This document shows positions 1 to 5,526 of a DNA stretch of 5,609 nucleotides, one piece after another. Positions within the stretch are counted from its first letter, which is position 1. Each line of letters opens with the position of its first letter. Origin of the DNA: Planctomycetota bacterium (GTDB lineage Bacteria > Planctomycetota > B129-G9). The notes under the pieces were generated by a model. That model saw nothing but the letters and a program-made list of their open reading frames with translations, was not told the DNA's origin and ran no database searches. Made by a program: the position numbers and the translations under genes. Location of the stretch: contig QNCA01000118.1 of assembly GCA_003644325.1 (NCBI GenBank), positions 1 through 5,609 on the forward strand, in the 5' to 3' direction.

Positions 1-18
1 CGGAACGGATCGTAGATT

Positions 19-62
19 GGTGACTGTCACCGTAAGGTGTTGTGAAACAGCAGATTATAATC
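19..62 (-). promoter_or_regulatory. Possible promoter/operator near the left edge
   Basis: GATTATAATC (53-62) carries a consensus TATAAT on the minus strand, though no convincing -35 box sits 16-19 bp upstream. About where early transcribed sequence would lie is an interrupted palindrome, GGTGAC-T-GTCACC (19-31), of the size of a dimeric regulator site. It could serve a gene beyond position 1. Confidence 0.2.
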
Positions 63-82
63 AAGCACCCACCATCATCCAG

Positions 83-103
83 AAAAAGTCAGTCAACTTG
101 ACT
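83..103 (-). terminator. Weak hairpin with T-run after the kinase gene
   Basis: On the minus strand AGTCA-AGT-TGACT forms a short A/T-rich stem, followed by GAC and five T, beginning 35 bp past the kinase stop. It is a marginal terminator. If real, it separates the kinase from whatever lies beyond the window edge. Confidence 0.25.
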
Positions 104-137
104 CATTACTATCCGGTTTCCGCAACGCACCTTTGTA

Positions 138-1937
138 TCAGGGACAGCGGACGGCGCACGCCGGTTGCATCCCCCTTGATCGGCCATATTCGACATGTTC
201 GACCCGCTCGATATCGGTCGCGTTAATAGTCAGGGTAAATGTCGTGCCCCGCTCCGCGCTGCTGCCGACATCGAAGTCTATCCCGTGCTGTTGCAGTATC
301 CTGTTTACGATGGCCAGTCCCATCCCCACGCCGTCCTCCTTTGTAGTGAAGAAGGGGCTGTAGATTTTTCCCATTATCTCAGGGGGTATGCCGGGGCCGT
401 CGTCGCTGATTCGTATGCGCATCTTTTCCGCCGGCGCTCTTTGCCGGCGTTCCACCGCGGTCTCGCCCGTACCCATACCCGTACGGGCCCGTACGGGTAC
501 CGGGGGGGCTCCGGCCCGGCACAACTCGGCCTCAATCCGTATGTGCCCTCCCGGCCCGACGGCATCGTAGGCGTTCAGCCCTATGTTCAGGAAGACCTGC
601 ATTAACTGCTGTGCATCGGCCACGCAGAACAGCCCGCGCGGGTAGGCCCTGACCAGTTCGAAGGGCTTCTCCGAGGCTCGGGCCTGGAGCAGCGCCGCAA
701 CGTCGTCGAGCACAAGGGAGAGATCACACCGGCGCATCTTCGGCGGCCTCAGCCCGGCAAACCGCATGAAATCGCTTATTATCTTGTCCAGCCTGTCCGT
801 CTCCCTGCATACTATGTCCAGCAGGCGCCGGTCGTCATCGTCCGCAAGCGCCAGTTCGCCGAGTTCCTGGGCGCTGCCCTTGATGGAGGCCAAGGGGTTT
901 CGGACCTCGTGGGCGATGGCGGCGGCCATCTCCTGGATTCCCCGGAGTTGCTCCGCCAGTTTCTCCGCGCGTTCCACCCGCTTGCGTTCGGTCAGGTCTT
1001 TGAGAAAGACAACGCGTGAATAATCCCTGGAGCCGCTCCTGCCGAGCGGCCCGATTGCCACTTCCAGCGAGAGGCGCTCGTCCTTGCGGCGGACGTAGTC
1101 CAGTTCTCTCTTTGCGGGCGCATCGCCGGCAAGGAGCGCACGCAGTTCCGCGTCGCTCTCCCTGCGCAGGATTTCCTCTATCGACTTGTTCATCAGCCGC
1201 GCGGCGTTTTCATGGCCTATCAAATCGGCGGCCCTCTGGTTGGCGTAGACGATGCGGCGGCTTGAATCCATAACCAGCAGCCCCTCGTCAAAGTTGCTCA
1301 CTATCTCGCGGGTGAGGCGGCTGATGGTCGTGACACGCCTGGCCAGGCTGCTCGCAAGCACGGCCACCAGGTAGAAGCCCAGTGCGTGCACGACCAGCAG
1401 GTAAAAGAGCACGTCGATATCGGGAGCCCTGTAAGCCGCGCCGGGCGCGGCCGGCAGCGGCAGCGCCCAGTTGTTGTAGTGCGCCAGGAAACTCAGCGCC
1501 GATATTGCCGAAAGAAGGATGGTCGCAAGGGATGCGAAGATTACGGCGCTCCGCCCGGACAGCAATATGCTCGCCCCCAGGATACACGTAAAATAGAGAA
1601 AGACGAAGTTGCTCCCCTCGCCGCCGCTGAAGTATATGATGCACGTTTCGGCTACAAGGTCTATGCACAATTGCACCACGGCGAAAGCGCGCACATTCCT
1701 CACGTGACCGGAAAGCAGGAAATAGACGCAGTTCAGGATGCACAGGAACACAAGGAGGCTGTAAATCTGCGGCTGGGAGTTGAGAAAGACGTCCCTGTGC
1801 GTGGGCACGAGCATGGCCGCGAGAAAGAAGAAGATGCCCAAAAATCTGAACAGCATCATCCCCCGGATACGTCGGCGCGCACCCTGCGCCTCGTCCAGAA
1901 TCCTGTACGGAGTTATCAGCGATGAATCCTTCTCCAT
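138..1937 (-). CDS. Membrane-bound PAS sensor histidine kinase (PilS/NtrB-like)
   Basis: 599-aa sensor kinase that should autophosphorylate on a histidine and pass the phosphate to a response regulator not in this window. The N-terminus (about 28-200) has some six hydrophobic segments, as in PilS. A PAS domain follows (about 211-315, around EGLLVMDSSRRIVYAN). The HisKA H-box is IAHEVRNPLA with phospho-acceptor His343. The ATPase domain has an N-box (NIGLNAYDAV, Asn451/Asn455), G1 box (DDGPGIP, 512-518), F-box (YSPFFTTK) and G2 box (GVGMGLAI, 536-543), so all catalytic motifs are intact. Start ATG at 1937 is preceded by GGAG with a 5-nt spacer. It lies 42 bp after pilC, probably in one operon, which suggests control of pilus or secretion genes as in PilS-PilR (inference). 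Odd points: a hydrophilic insertion between N and G1 boxes (about 471-506) built on palindromic DNA, and a roughly 25-residue C-terminal tail. The family is certain; the PilS role is not. Confidence 0.93.
   Translation of the reverse strand: MEKDSSLITPYRILDEAQGARRRIRGMMLFRFLGIFFFLAAMLVPTHRDVFLNSQPQIYSLLVFLCILNCVYFLLSGHVRNVRAFAVVQLCIDLVAETCIIYFSGGEGSNFVFLYFTCILGASILLSGRSAVIFASLATILLSAISALSFLAHYNNWALPLPAAPGAAYRAPDIDVLFYLLVVHALGFYLVAVLASSLARRVTTISRLTREIVSNFDEGLLVMDSSRRIVYANQRAADLIGHENAARLMNKSIEEILRRESDAELRALLAGDAPAKRELDYVRRKDERLSLEVAIGPLGRSGSRDYSRVVFLKDLTERKRVERAEKLAEQLRGIQEMAAAIAHEVRNPLASIKGSAQELGELALADDDDRRLLDIVCRETDRLDKIISDFMRFAGLRPPKMRRCDLSLVLDDVAALLQARASEKPFELVRAYPRGLFCVADAQQLMQVFLNIGLNAYDAVGPGGHIRIEAELCRAGAPPVPVRARTGMGTGETAVERRQRAPAEKMRIRISDDGPGIPPEIMGKIYSPFFTTKEDGVGMGLAIVNRILQQHGIDFDVGSSAERGTTFTLTINATDIERVEHVEYGRSRGMQPACAVRCP
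420..527 (-). repeat. Palindromic GC-rich insertion inside the kinase gene
   Basis: Encodes roughly residues 471-506, between the N-box and G1 box of the ATPase domain. It contains two adjacent copies of the 10-bp palindrome CCCGTACGGG (478-497), which with flanking bases form a perfect 24-bp palindrome at 476-499. A partial copy, CCCGTAC, lies at 466-472, and two GCCGGCG units lie close by near 431-450. Because of the symmetry both strands encode PVRARTG. The reading frame is kept. Confidence 0.7.
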
Positions 1938-1979
1938 CTGTTCTCCGCCAATGCGTTGCGATGAGCCGGGGGGACGCGC

Positions 1980-3242
1980 TTACACGCCCGCCGTCAGTTT
2001 GCTCTGGATGTCGAATATCGGCATGAATATGGCCAGCACGATGCCGCCCACCATGACGCCCATGAACCCGATGAGTATCGGCTCAATCATTGATGTGAGG
2101 CCCTTGACCGCAGCGCTGACCTGCTGGTCGTAGAACTCGGAAATCTTCTCAAGCAGGTTTTCCAGGGCGCCGGATTTTTCGCCTATGGCGATCATCTTGG
2201 TGACCATGGGCGGGAAGACCCCGCTGGCGGCCAGCGGCAGCGCCAGGGTGTCGCCCTGCCTGACGTTGTCGCGCGCCCTGAGCACCGCCTCCTTTATCAG
2301 ACTGTTGCCCGACGTGGATGCGACGATTTCCAGCGAGCCCAAGATGGGCACACCGCTCCTGATAAGCGTGGCGAAGGTCCTGCTGAAGCGCGAAATCGCC
2401 ACCTTTCTGAAGAGCGGGCCGAAAATGGGCACCTTCAGGACCATCCGGTCGAACTGCCTGCGGCCGCCTGTCGACTTGCGCCACATGATTAAGCCGACCA
2501 CCGCCCCGATGGCGCCGACAAGCAGGAACAGGAAGTTGTTGCGCATGAACACGCTTGTGCTCAATAATATGTTTGTAAGGAAAGGCAGTTCAATCGGGTC
2601 ATCGGGCGTACCGAGCGAATCGAATATCTGTTTGAACTGGGGCACGATATAGACCATCAGGAATATCGTAATCAATGTAATGAGGGCCAGCGATATGGCG
2701 GGATAGGTCATTGCCGCGCGGATTTCGCGCTTCAGCGCCGCGGTCGACTCCTGGTACTCCGCCAGTCTAACCAGGATAATGTCCAATTGGCCGCTGGCCT
2801 CTCCGGCCCTGACCATGTTCACGAATATCCGGGTGAATACACGCGGGTGGTGGCCAAGCGCCTCGGACAGGTCGCTCCCGCCGCGGACCATCTCCACCAC
2901 GTTATTCAGGACGTACCTGAAACCCTTATCGGCGGTCTGCTCTTCGAGTATCTCCAGGCATTCCAGCAGCGGTATGCCGGAGGATATCATGGTGGAAAGT
3001 TGCCGCGTGAAGACGACCAGGTCGTCTTTCTTCAACCTCGGCTTCGGTGCGCGGCCCGGGCGGCCCGGATGCGGGCCGGGCCTCATGCGCCTTCCAAACG
3101 CCGGCCGCGCCTGCTGAATGTTCATTATCGTCAGGTTTCTGCGGCGCAACTCCTGCACCACGTCGTTCTGCGAACCGGCGTTCACCACTCCGGTGGTCTC
3201 CTGACCGTCCGGTGTTCTGGCAACGTATTTGAATTCTGCCAT
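1980..3242 (-). CDS. pilC: Type IV pilus / type II secretion inner-membrane platform protein (PilC/GspF family)
   Basis: 420-aa polytopic inner-membrane protein that in known systems forms the platform linking the assembly ATPase to the growing pilus or pseudopilus. The N-terminus MAEFKYVARTPDG is the usual GspF/PilC opening. Two homologous T2SSF domains follow at about 74-205 (FTRQLSTMISSGIPLLECLEIL) and 284-407 (FSRTFATLIRSGVPILGSLEI), each with the GE.SG signature (GEASG, GEKSG). Transmembrane segments lie at about 182-203, 237-254 and 388-410. The length is close to the family norm of about 400; a basic, proline-rich linker (about 46-70) accounts for the excess. Start ATG at 3242 is preceded by GAGGG with an 8-nt spacer. 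The next gene is a PilS-like kinase. An intrinsic terminator ends about 20 nt upstream, so expression may depend on antitermination or read-through. PilC and GspF cannot be separated without the neighbouring ATPase and pilin genes, so the symbol is provisional. Confidence 0.95.
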   Translation of the reverse strand: MAEFKYVARTPDGQETTGVVNAGSQNDVVQELRRRNLTIMNIQQARPAFGRRMRPGPHPGRPGRAPKPRLKKDDLVVFTRQLSTMISSGIPLLECLEILEEQTADKGFRYVLNNVVEMVRGGSDLSEALGHHPRVFTRIFVNMVRAGEASGQLDIILVRLAEYQESTAALKREIRAAMTYPAISLALITLITIFLMVYIVPQFKQIFDSLGTPDDPIELPFLTNILLSTSVFMRNNFLFLLVGAIGAVVGLIMWRKSTGGRRQFDRMVLKVPIFGPLFRKVAISRFSRTFATLIRSGVPILGSLEIVASTSGNSLIKEAVLRARDNVRQGDTLALPLAASGVFPPMVTKMIAIGEKSGALENLLEKISEFYDQQVSAAVKGLTSMIEPILIGFMGVMVGGIVLAIFMPIFDIQSKLTAGV

Positions 3243-3250
3243 TCCTGGGT

Positions 3251-3255
3251 CCCTC
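3251..3255 (-). promoter_or_regulatory. pilC ribosome binding site
   Basis: GAGGG with an 8-nt spacer to ATG 3242. It follows the terminator T-run by only 7 nt and sets the start of pilC. Confidence 0.6.
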
Positions 3256-3262
3256 GCATTTG

Positions 3263-3306
3263 AAAAAAAATGCAGCCACTCCAGCAGTTGCGAAGTGGCT
3301 GCATTT
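3263..3306 (-). terminator. Strong intrinsic terminator just before pilC
   Basis: On the minus strand a perfect 13-bp stem (AAATGCAGCCACT with its complement) around a 13-nt loop leads straight into an unbroken run of eight T, three of them within the stem. This is a textbook factor-independent terminator. The T-run ends 20 nt before the pilC ATG, leaving no room for a promoter between them. It therefore acts either as a regulated attenuator for pilC and the kinase or as the end of a separate small RNA with pilC relying on read-through. Confidence 0.85.
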
Positions 3307-3318
3307 ATACCCTGAGCC

Positions 3319-3441
3319 TTAAGCCGGCGGGCTACGGATGGGTCCGCGCAACCTCTTCACTTCTGGAGATGTTGCCTCAGTAGATTCTCTGAAATATCTA
3401 CCAGTTGGACCCGCTTCCAATCGGCCCCGCCGGGCCGTCAT
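3319..3441 (-). CDS. Possible 40-codon ORF across the pilC leader
   Basis: Minus-strand frame from ATG 3441 to TAA 3319, beginning MTARRGRLEAGPTGRYF and ending RGPIRSPPA. It is arginine- and proline-rich, with no membrane span or recognisable domain. No convincing Shine-Dalgarno sequence precedes the ATG. It exactly overlaps the possible three-way junction, so chance openness of a structured RNA is at least as likely as a real peptide. Confidence 0.15.
   Translation of the reverse strand: MTARRGRLEAGPTGRYFRESTEATSPEVKRLRGPIRSPPA
3340..3412 (-). ncRNA. Candidate three-way-junction RNA in the pilC leader
   Basis: On the minus strand GGGTCC (3412-3407) pairs with GGACCC (3345-3340) and encloses two hairpins. 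The first is GTAGAT/ATCTAC (3401-3396 with 3385-3380, 10-nt loop). The second is GCAAC/GTTGC (3375-3371 with 3352-3348), extended by TCT/AGA past one mismatch. Together they make a compact junction. It ends 34 nt before the terminator stem upstream of pilC, so it could be the sensing part of an attenuator or the body of a separate small RNA. It matches no class I can name, and the tRNA arms and T-loop are absent. A 40-codon open frame crosses the same bases. Confidence 0.3.
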
Positions 3442-3490
3442 CAATCTCAAATGTGCAACGCATCAGCATTTAACGACGTTGCACTTTCAT
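3398..3490 (-). CDS. Possible pair of very short leader ORFs before pilC
   Basis: ATG 3490 opens a six-codon peptide (MKVQRR) with GAGGG 9-10 nt upstream; its TAA is directly followed by another ATG at 3469. That second frame gives 23 residues ending at TAG 3398. The arrangement resembles a translated attenuator leader, but the peptides carry no run of a single amino acid that would point to amino-acid control. Confidence 0.15.
3422..3484 (-). other. Two additional stems in the gene-free region before pilC
   Basis: Minus-strand GTGCAACG pairs with CGTTGCAC (3484-3477 with 3460-3453, 16-nt loop). CGGCCC pairs with GGGCCG (3437-3432 with 3427-3422, 4-nt loop). Both are perfect and lie just upstream of the possible three-way junction. 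They support a structured leader but do not show a specific function. Confidence 0.4.
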
Positions 3491-3604
3491 TTCCGGTTCC
3501 CTCTTTACGTCCAGTTTTCCTATCGTCGTTTTACCCTGAAAAATTTAGCCCTTTGCAATATTCCACCGCTGTTGCCGACGGCCGATCTTCCGCGCGGAAA
3601 GAGA

Positions 3605-3641
3605 AGCCCGTGGGACTACGCGATGTCGAGTCCCACGGGCT
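3605..3641 (-). terminator. Probable terminator of PEP-CTERM gene B
   Basis: Perfect 13-bp inverted repeat (AGCCCGTGGGACT and its complement) around an 11-base loop, 52 bp beyond the gene B stop codon. On the minus strand it is followed by TCTCTTTCC, a mediocre T-rich tract. The 12-bp palindrome TTCCGCGCGGAA (3588-3599) follows at once and could form a second hairpin. Confidence 0.65.
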
Positions 3642-3693
3642 CCATACGTTCATTTGCCTGGTTTCAACTTCTTCCCGCGAAGCAACCAGTTTG

Positions 3694-4518
3694 CTATTTG
3701 CGCCTGCGGACGATGCCCGCCAGACCGGCCAGGCCGCCGAGTATCATCAGAATGGTGCCCGGCTCTGGGACGTAGGTCGAGCCGAACTCAAAATCGTCCC
3801 AGTACGTGTAGGGCTTGTCATCGCCATAGTCCGACAGCGGATCCAGGAACATCGTATACAGCCCGGGGGTCGTACCCAGATCCAGGTAGTCGGCCCGCGT
3901 GGATGTCCCCACTTCAGCGCCGTCCAGGTAAAAGTGAATCAGATTGTCGGAATTAGACAGTTGCATCTTCAGATGGTGCCAATCATTCGTGCGGGCCACG
4001 CCGGTGTCCTGCCAGCCGGGTCCGCCGGTCTTATGGGCGGTAACATAGTAATAATTGTCGGTAACGTTGAACCTGCCGCCGAATTGAACGTCGGTCCAGT
4101 CCTCATCCACCACCCATGACGGCACGGTGTTGATCTGACCGGCCCATGGTGTGGCCTCGGTGGAGAGTTCGTCGTAATACCAGACGCTTATCCACGGGTC
4201 GTACTGCTTTTCCATGGCGATTGACCAGACGTCGGTCACATTTACTCCTACCCACCACATCCAGTCCTCGGGGGTGCTGTCTGCAATCAACTTCATCCCG
4301 TAAGTACCGTTCTTGGCAACGGTAGTCTGCTGCATCATCTTGCCGACAGGCGGCTCGCCGTGACGATAGTCGGAGTTTTCCCAGCCGGGGGCGTAGTCGC
4401 CCGTCCAAGTTGTCTCGAAATCAAACTTGACATGATAAGCCAGAGCGGCATTGCCAAACCCTACCAGAACCACCGCGCAGGCACAAATTGCAATTGCAAT
4501 AATCGTGAAACATTTCAT
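3694..4518 (-). CDS. PEP-CTERM sorting-domain protein B (possible concanavalin-like domain)
   Basis: 274-aa exported protein. Residues 1-27 form a signal peptide: MK, a hydrophobic core, and a likely cut after NAALA. The last 25 residues are a canonical PEP-CTERM tail: VPEPGT (250-255), a hydrophobic helix rich in Gly, Leu and Ile, and a terminal RRRK. Such tails are recognised by exosortases, which cleave and attach the protein at the surface or exopolysaccharide matrix; no exosortase is in the window. The mature part is rich in Trp, Tyr and Asp, with alternating strands. Segments such as FDFETTW, WHHLKMQLSNSD, IHFYLDGAEVG and YWDDFEFGS resemble LamG/concanavalin-type jelly rolls (DGxxVG hairpin, C-terminal DDFEFG strand). 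That fold is an inference, and the ligand is unknown. Start ATG at 4518 has GGAGG with a 7-nt spacer. The gene carries the same leader element as the neighbouring PEP-CTERM gene and is followed by a terminator hairpin. Confidence 0.9.
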   Translation of the reverse strand: MKCFTIIAIAICACAVVLVGFGNAALAYHVKFDFETTWTGDYAPGWENSDYRHGEPPVGKMMQQTTVAKNGTYGMKLIADSTPEDWMWWVGVNVTDVWSIAMEKQYDPWISVWYYDELSTEATPWAGQINTVPSWVVDEDWTDVQFGGRFNVTDNYYYVTAHKTGGPGWQDTGVARTNDWHHLKMQLSNSDNLIHFYLDGAEVGTSTRADYLDLGTTPGLYTMFLDPLSDYGDDKPYTYWDDFEFGSTYVPEPGTILMILGGLAGLAGIVRRRK

Positions 4519-4525
4519 ATGTAAT

Positions 4526-4620
4526 CCTCCAAAAAGTTTGCAACCGTTTCGCCGGCACCGCTTTCAGCGAATGCTTTGCAAGTGTCCGGCTCGCTCAAAA
4601 AAGCATAATTCAACAGGTTC
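4526..4620 (-). promoter_or_regulatory. Structured leader element of PEP-CTERM gene B
   Basis: On the minus strand the identical 35-nt block ends in GCCGG (4590-4586). That pairs with CCGGC (4555-4551) to close a stem with a 30-nt insert. Inside, CAC/GTG can extend the stem past a bulged A, and CGCT-GAA-AGCG forms a small hairpin. An outer helix can form between AACCTGTT (4619-4612) and AACGGTT (4548-4542), with a bulged C and one U-G pair. GGAGG at 4530-4526 follows directly, so the fold could affect ribosome access. I do not recognise this as a named riboswitch class. A DNA-level promoter or operator in the 35-bp block is the main alternative. Confidence 0.6.
4586..4620 (-). repeat. 35-bp direct repeat, copy 1 (upstream of PEP-CTERM gene B)
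   Basis: These 35 bases are identical to 5575-5609. Read on the minus strand they start GAACCTGTTGAATTATGC and end GAGCGAGCCGG. The upstream limit is unknown because the second copy runs off the window. This copy starts 102 bp before the start codon of gene B. Confidence 0.97.
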
Positions 4621-4680
4621 GGTTACATACACGAATTGTGACCCGGTGATGGATCCCCGCTAAAATCCTTACTGAATGCC

Positions 4681-4692
4681 ATCACCTCCTTT
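4681..4692 (-). promoter_or_regulatory. Extended Shine-Dalgarno sequence without an evident gene
   Basis: The minus strand reads AAAGGAGGTGAT, a 12-nt match to the complement of the usual 16S rRNA 3' end. The nearest ATG (4682-4680) overlaps it, leaving only 2 nt after GGAGG, too close for normal initiation. It opens a 19-codon frame ending at 4623. Part of the motif lies in an 8-bp stem, GGTGATGG/CCATCACC (4686-4679 with 4652-4645). On the plus strand the same stem is followed by seven T residues and could look like a terminator, but no plus-strand gene precedes it. Confidence 0.4.
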
Positions 4693-4739
4693 TTTTCTTA
4701 CTACTGTTACGGGTTGTAAATTTCATATCCGCCGCGATA

Positions 4740-4761
4740 GGAGGGCGTCGGAACGCCCTCC
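4740..4761 (-). terminator. GC-rich hairpin after PEP-CTERM gene A
   Basis: Perfect 8-bp inverted repeat GGAGGGCG/CGCCCTCC with a 6-base loop, beginning 16 bp past the stop codon. On the minus strand no T-run follows, so it is at best a weak or factor-assisted terminator, or an mRNA 3'-end protecting stem. A second, shorter stem (CCCG/CGGG, 4760-4772) overlaps it. Confidence 0.4.
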
Positions 4762-4777
4762 CGCGCTTCGGGTCTTT

Positions 4778-5518
4778 TTACTTCCGCAGTTTCCTGCGAA
4801 GGACTCCCATAAGACCGAACAGCCCGCTGCCAGCGATAAGCATAATCGTGCCCGGCTCGGGGACAACGCACTCGGTTGCTACGTGTATACTATCAATAAC
4901 GCTTATACTGCCTGGATCAGCCCTTAAGTTGATTTGGATTTCCTCATAGAGCGGATTCGGTTTAATAGTTGCCCAATCGGTGCGTTTGACAAATCCGTCA
5001 GCGTAGGTTTCTGTTGGACCAAATCCGTAATCAACAAATGTTCCACTTGAAGGGACTATGGTTATCAAATCCGTGTAGTCCCCTTTGGAAACCCATTCAA
5101 CCCATATATTTTTAAAATAAGGTTCCTGCCTGTCCCAGTTATCGAGATGGAGGTTCAAAATACCAAAAACTGGTGGTCCCGACTCCCAAACGTTACCAAT
5201 AAGACCTGTGCGGTCACCACCAAAGGGATCGTTCTCAAACCACTGGGCATCACCATTGATAATTTCGACAAAATCAGTATCCAAAAGGTAGGGGTCATCG
5301 GTCCCTTCGTAGTCCGCGCCGGGAATCCCAGATCCTGGGGCACATCGAGGATCAACCGAGAAGTCTAGCAAGACATTCCGCTGATATGGAAAACTGGTTA
5401 CCCAGCCCGGCACGTTTTCTTCAGGGGTGTATCCTTCAGGAAACGGACTTCCTTTCGCCACTACAGCGAGGCCAAACATGGTAAACAACACACACATTAC
5501 CGCTACTTTAGTTTTCAT
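4778..5518 (-). CDS. PEP-CTERM sorting-domain protein A
   Basis: 246-aa exported protein of unknown function. It begins MKTKVAVMCVLFTMFGLAVVAKG, a signal peptide with cleavage probably near residue 23. It ends with a PEP-CTERM tail: VPEPGT (219-224), a hydrophobic span and the basic end RRKLRK. The mature part is acidic and aromatic (FENDPFGGDRTG, LHLDNWDRQEP, IWVEW), fits a beta-rich surface domain, and is not one I recognise. ATG 5518 is chosen as start because GGAGG sits 8 nt upstream. The frame stays open to 5602, but that stretch is the leader repeated upstream of the other PEP-CTERM gene, where the frame is not preserved. Codons and base composition are more A/T-rich than in the kinase and pilC, which may reflect a different history. 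It sits 259 bp upstream of the second PEP-CTERM gene in the same orientation, and each gene has its own leader copy. Confidence 0.88.
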   Translation of the reverse strand: MKTKVAVMCVLFTMFGLAVVAKGSPFPEGYTPEENVPGWVTSFPYQRNVLLDFSVDPRCAPGSGIPGADYEGTDDPYLLDTDFVEIINGDAQWFENDPFGGDRTGLIGNVWESGPPVFGILNLHLDNWDRQEPYFKNIWVEWVSKGDYTDLITIVPSSGTFVDYGFGPTETYADGFVKRTDWATIKPNPLYEEIQINLRADPGSISVIDSIHVATECVVPEPGTIMLIAGSGLFGLMGVLRRKLRK

Positions 5519-5526
5519 AGCATAAT

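Noticed and set aside
1386..1925. 179-codon plus-strand open frame
   Set aside because: It lies entirely antisense to the kinase, whose motifs are unambiguous; no ribosome binding site or recognisable domain.
3340..3412. tRNA-like fold
   Set aside because: Only two internal arms are present, with no T-loop consensus, no anticodon arm geometry and no CCA context.
3503..3511. GACGTAAAG on the minus strand, reminiscent of the GACGCAAAG core of c-di-GMP-I riboswitches
   Set aside because: The partner GGCAAACC-type segment and the downstream AGCCGGG/tetraloop-receptor parts are not present in order.
3451..4119. 222-codon plus-strand open frame
   Set aside because: It crosses the terminator hairpin at 3605-3641 and runs antisense to a clear PEP-CTERM protein; the product has no recognisable features.
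4540..4553. Sigma-54-like GG-N10-GC in the leader of gene B
   Set aside because: It would place the transcription start in the ribosome binding site, and the other leader lacks the GC at the matching position.
4595..4606. Three-codon ATG-CTT-TTT-TGA upstream ORF present in both leaders
   Set aside because: It lies inside the identical block and lacks a ribosome binding site; too short to support separately.
4679..4698. Plus-strand resemblance to the 3' end of 16S rRNA (ATCACCTCCTTT)
   Set aside because: Only 12 bases match and there is no rRNA sequence upstream; it is better read as a Shine-Dalgarno sequence on the other strand.
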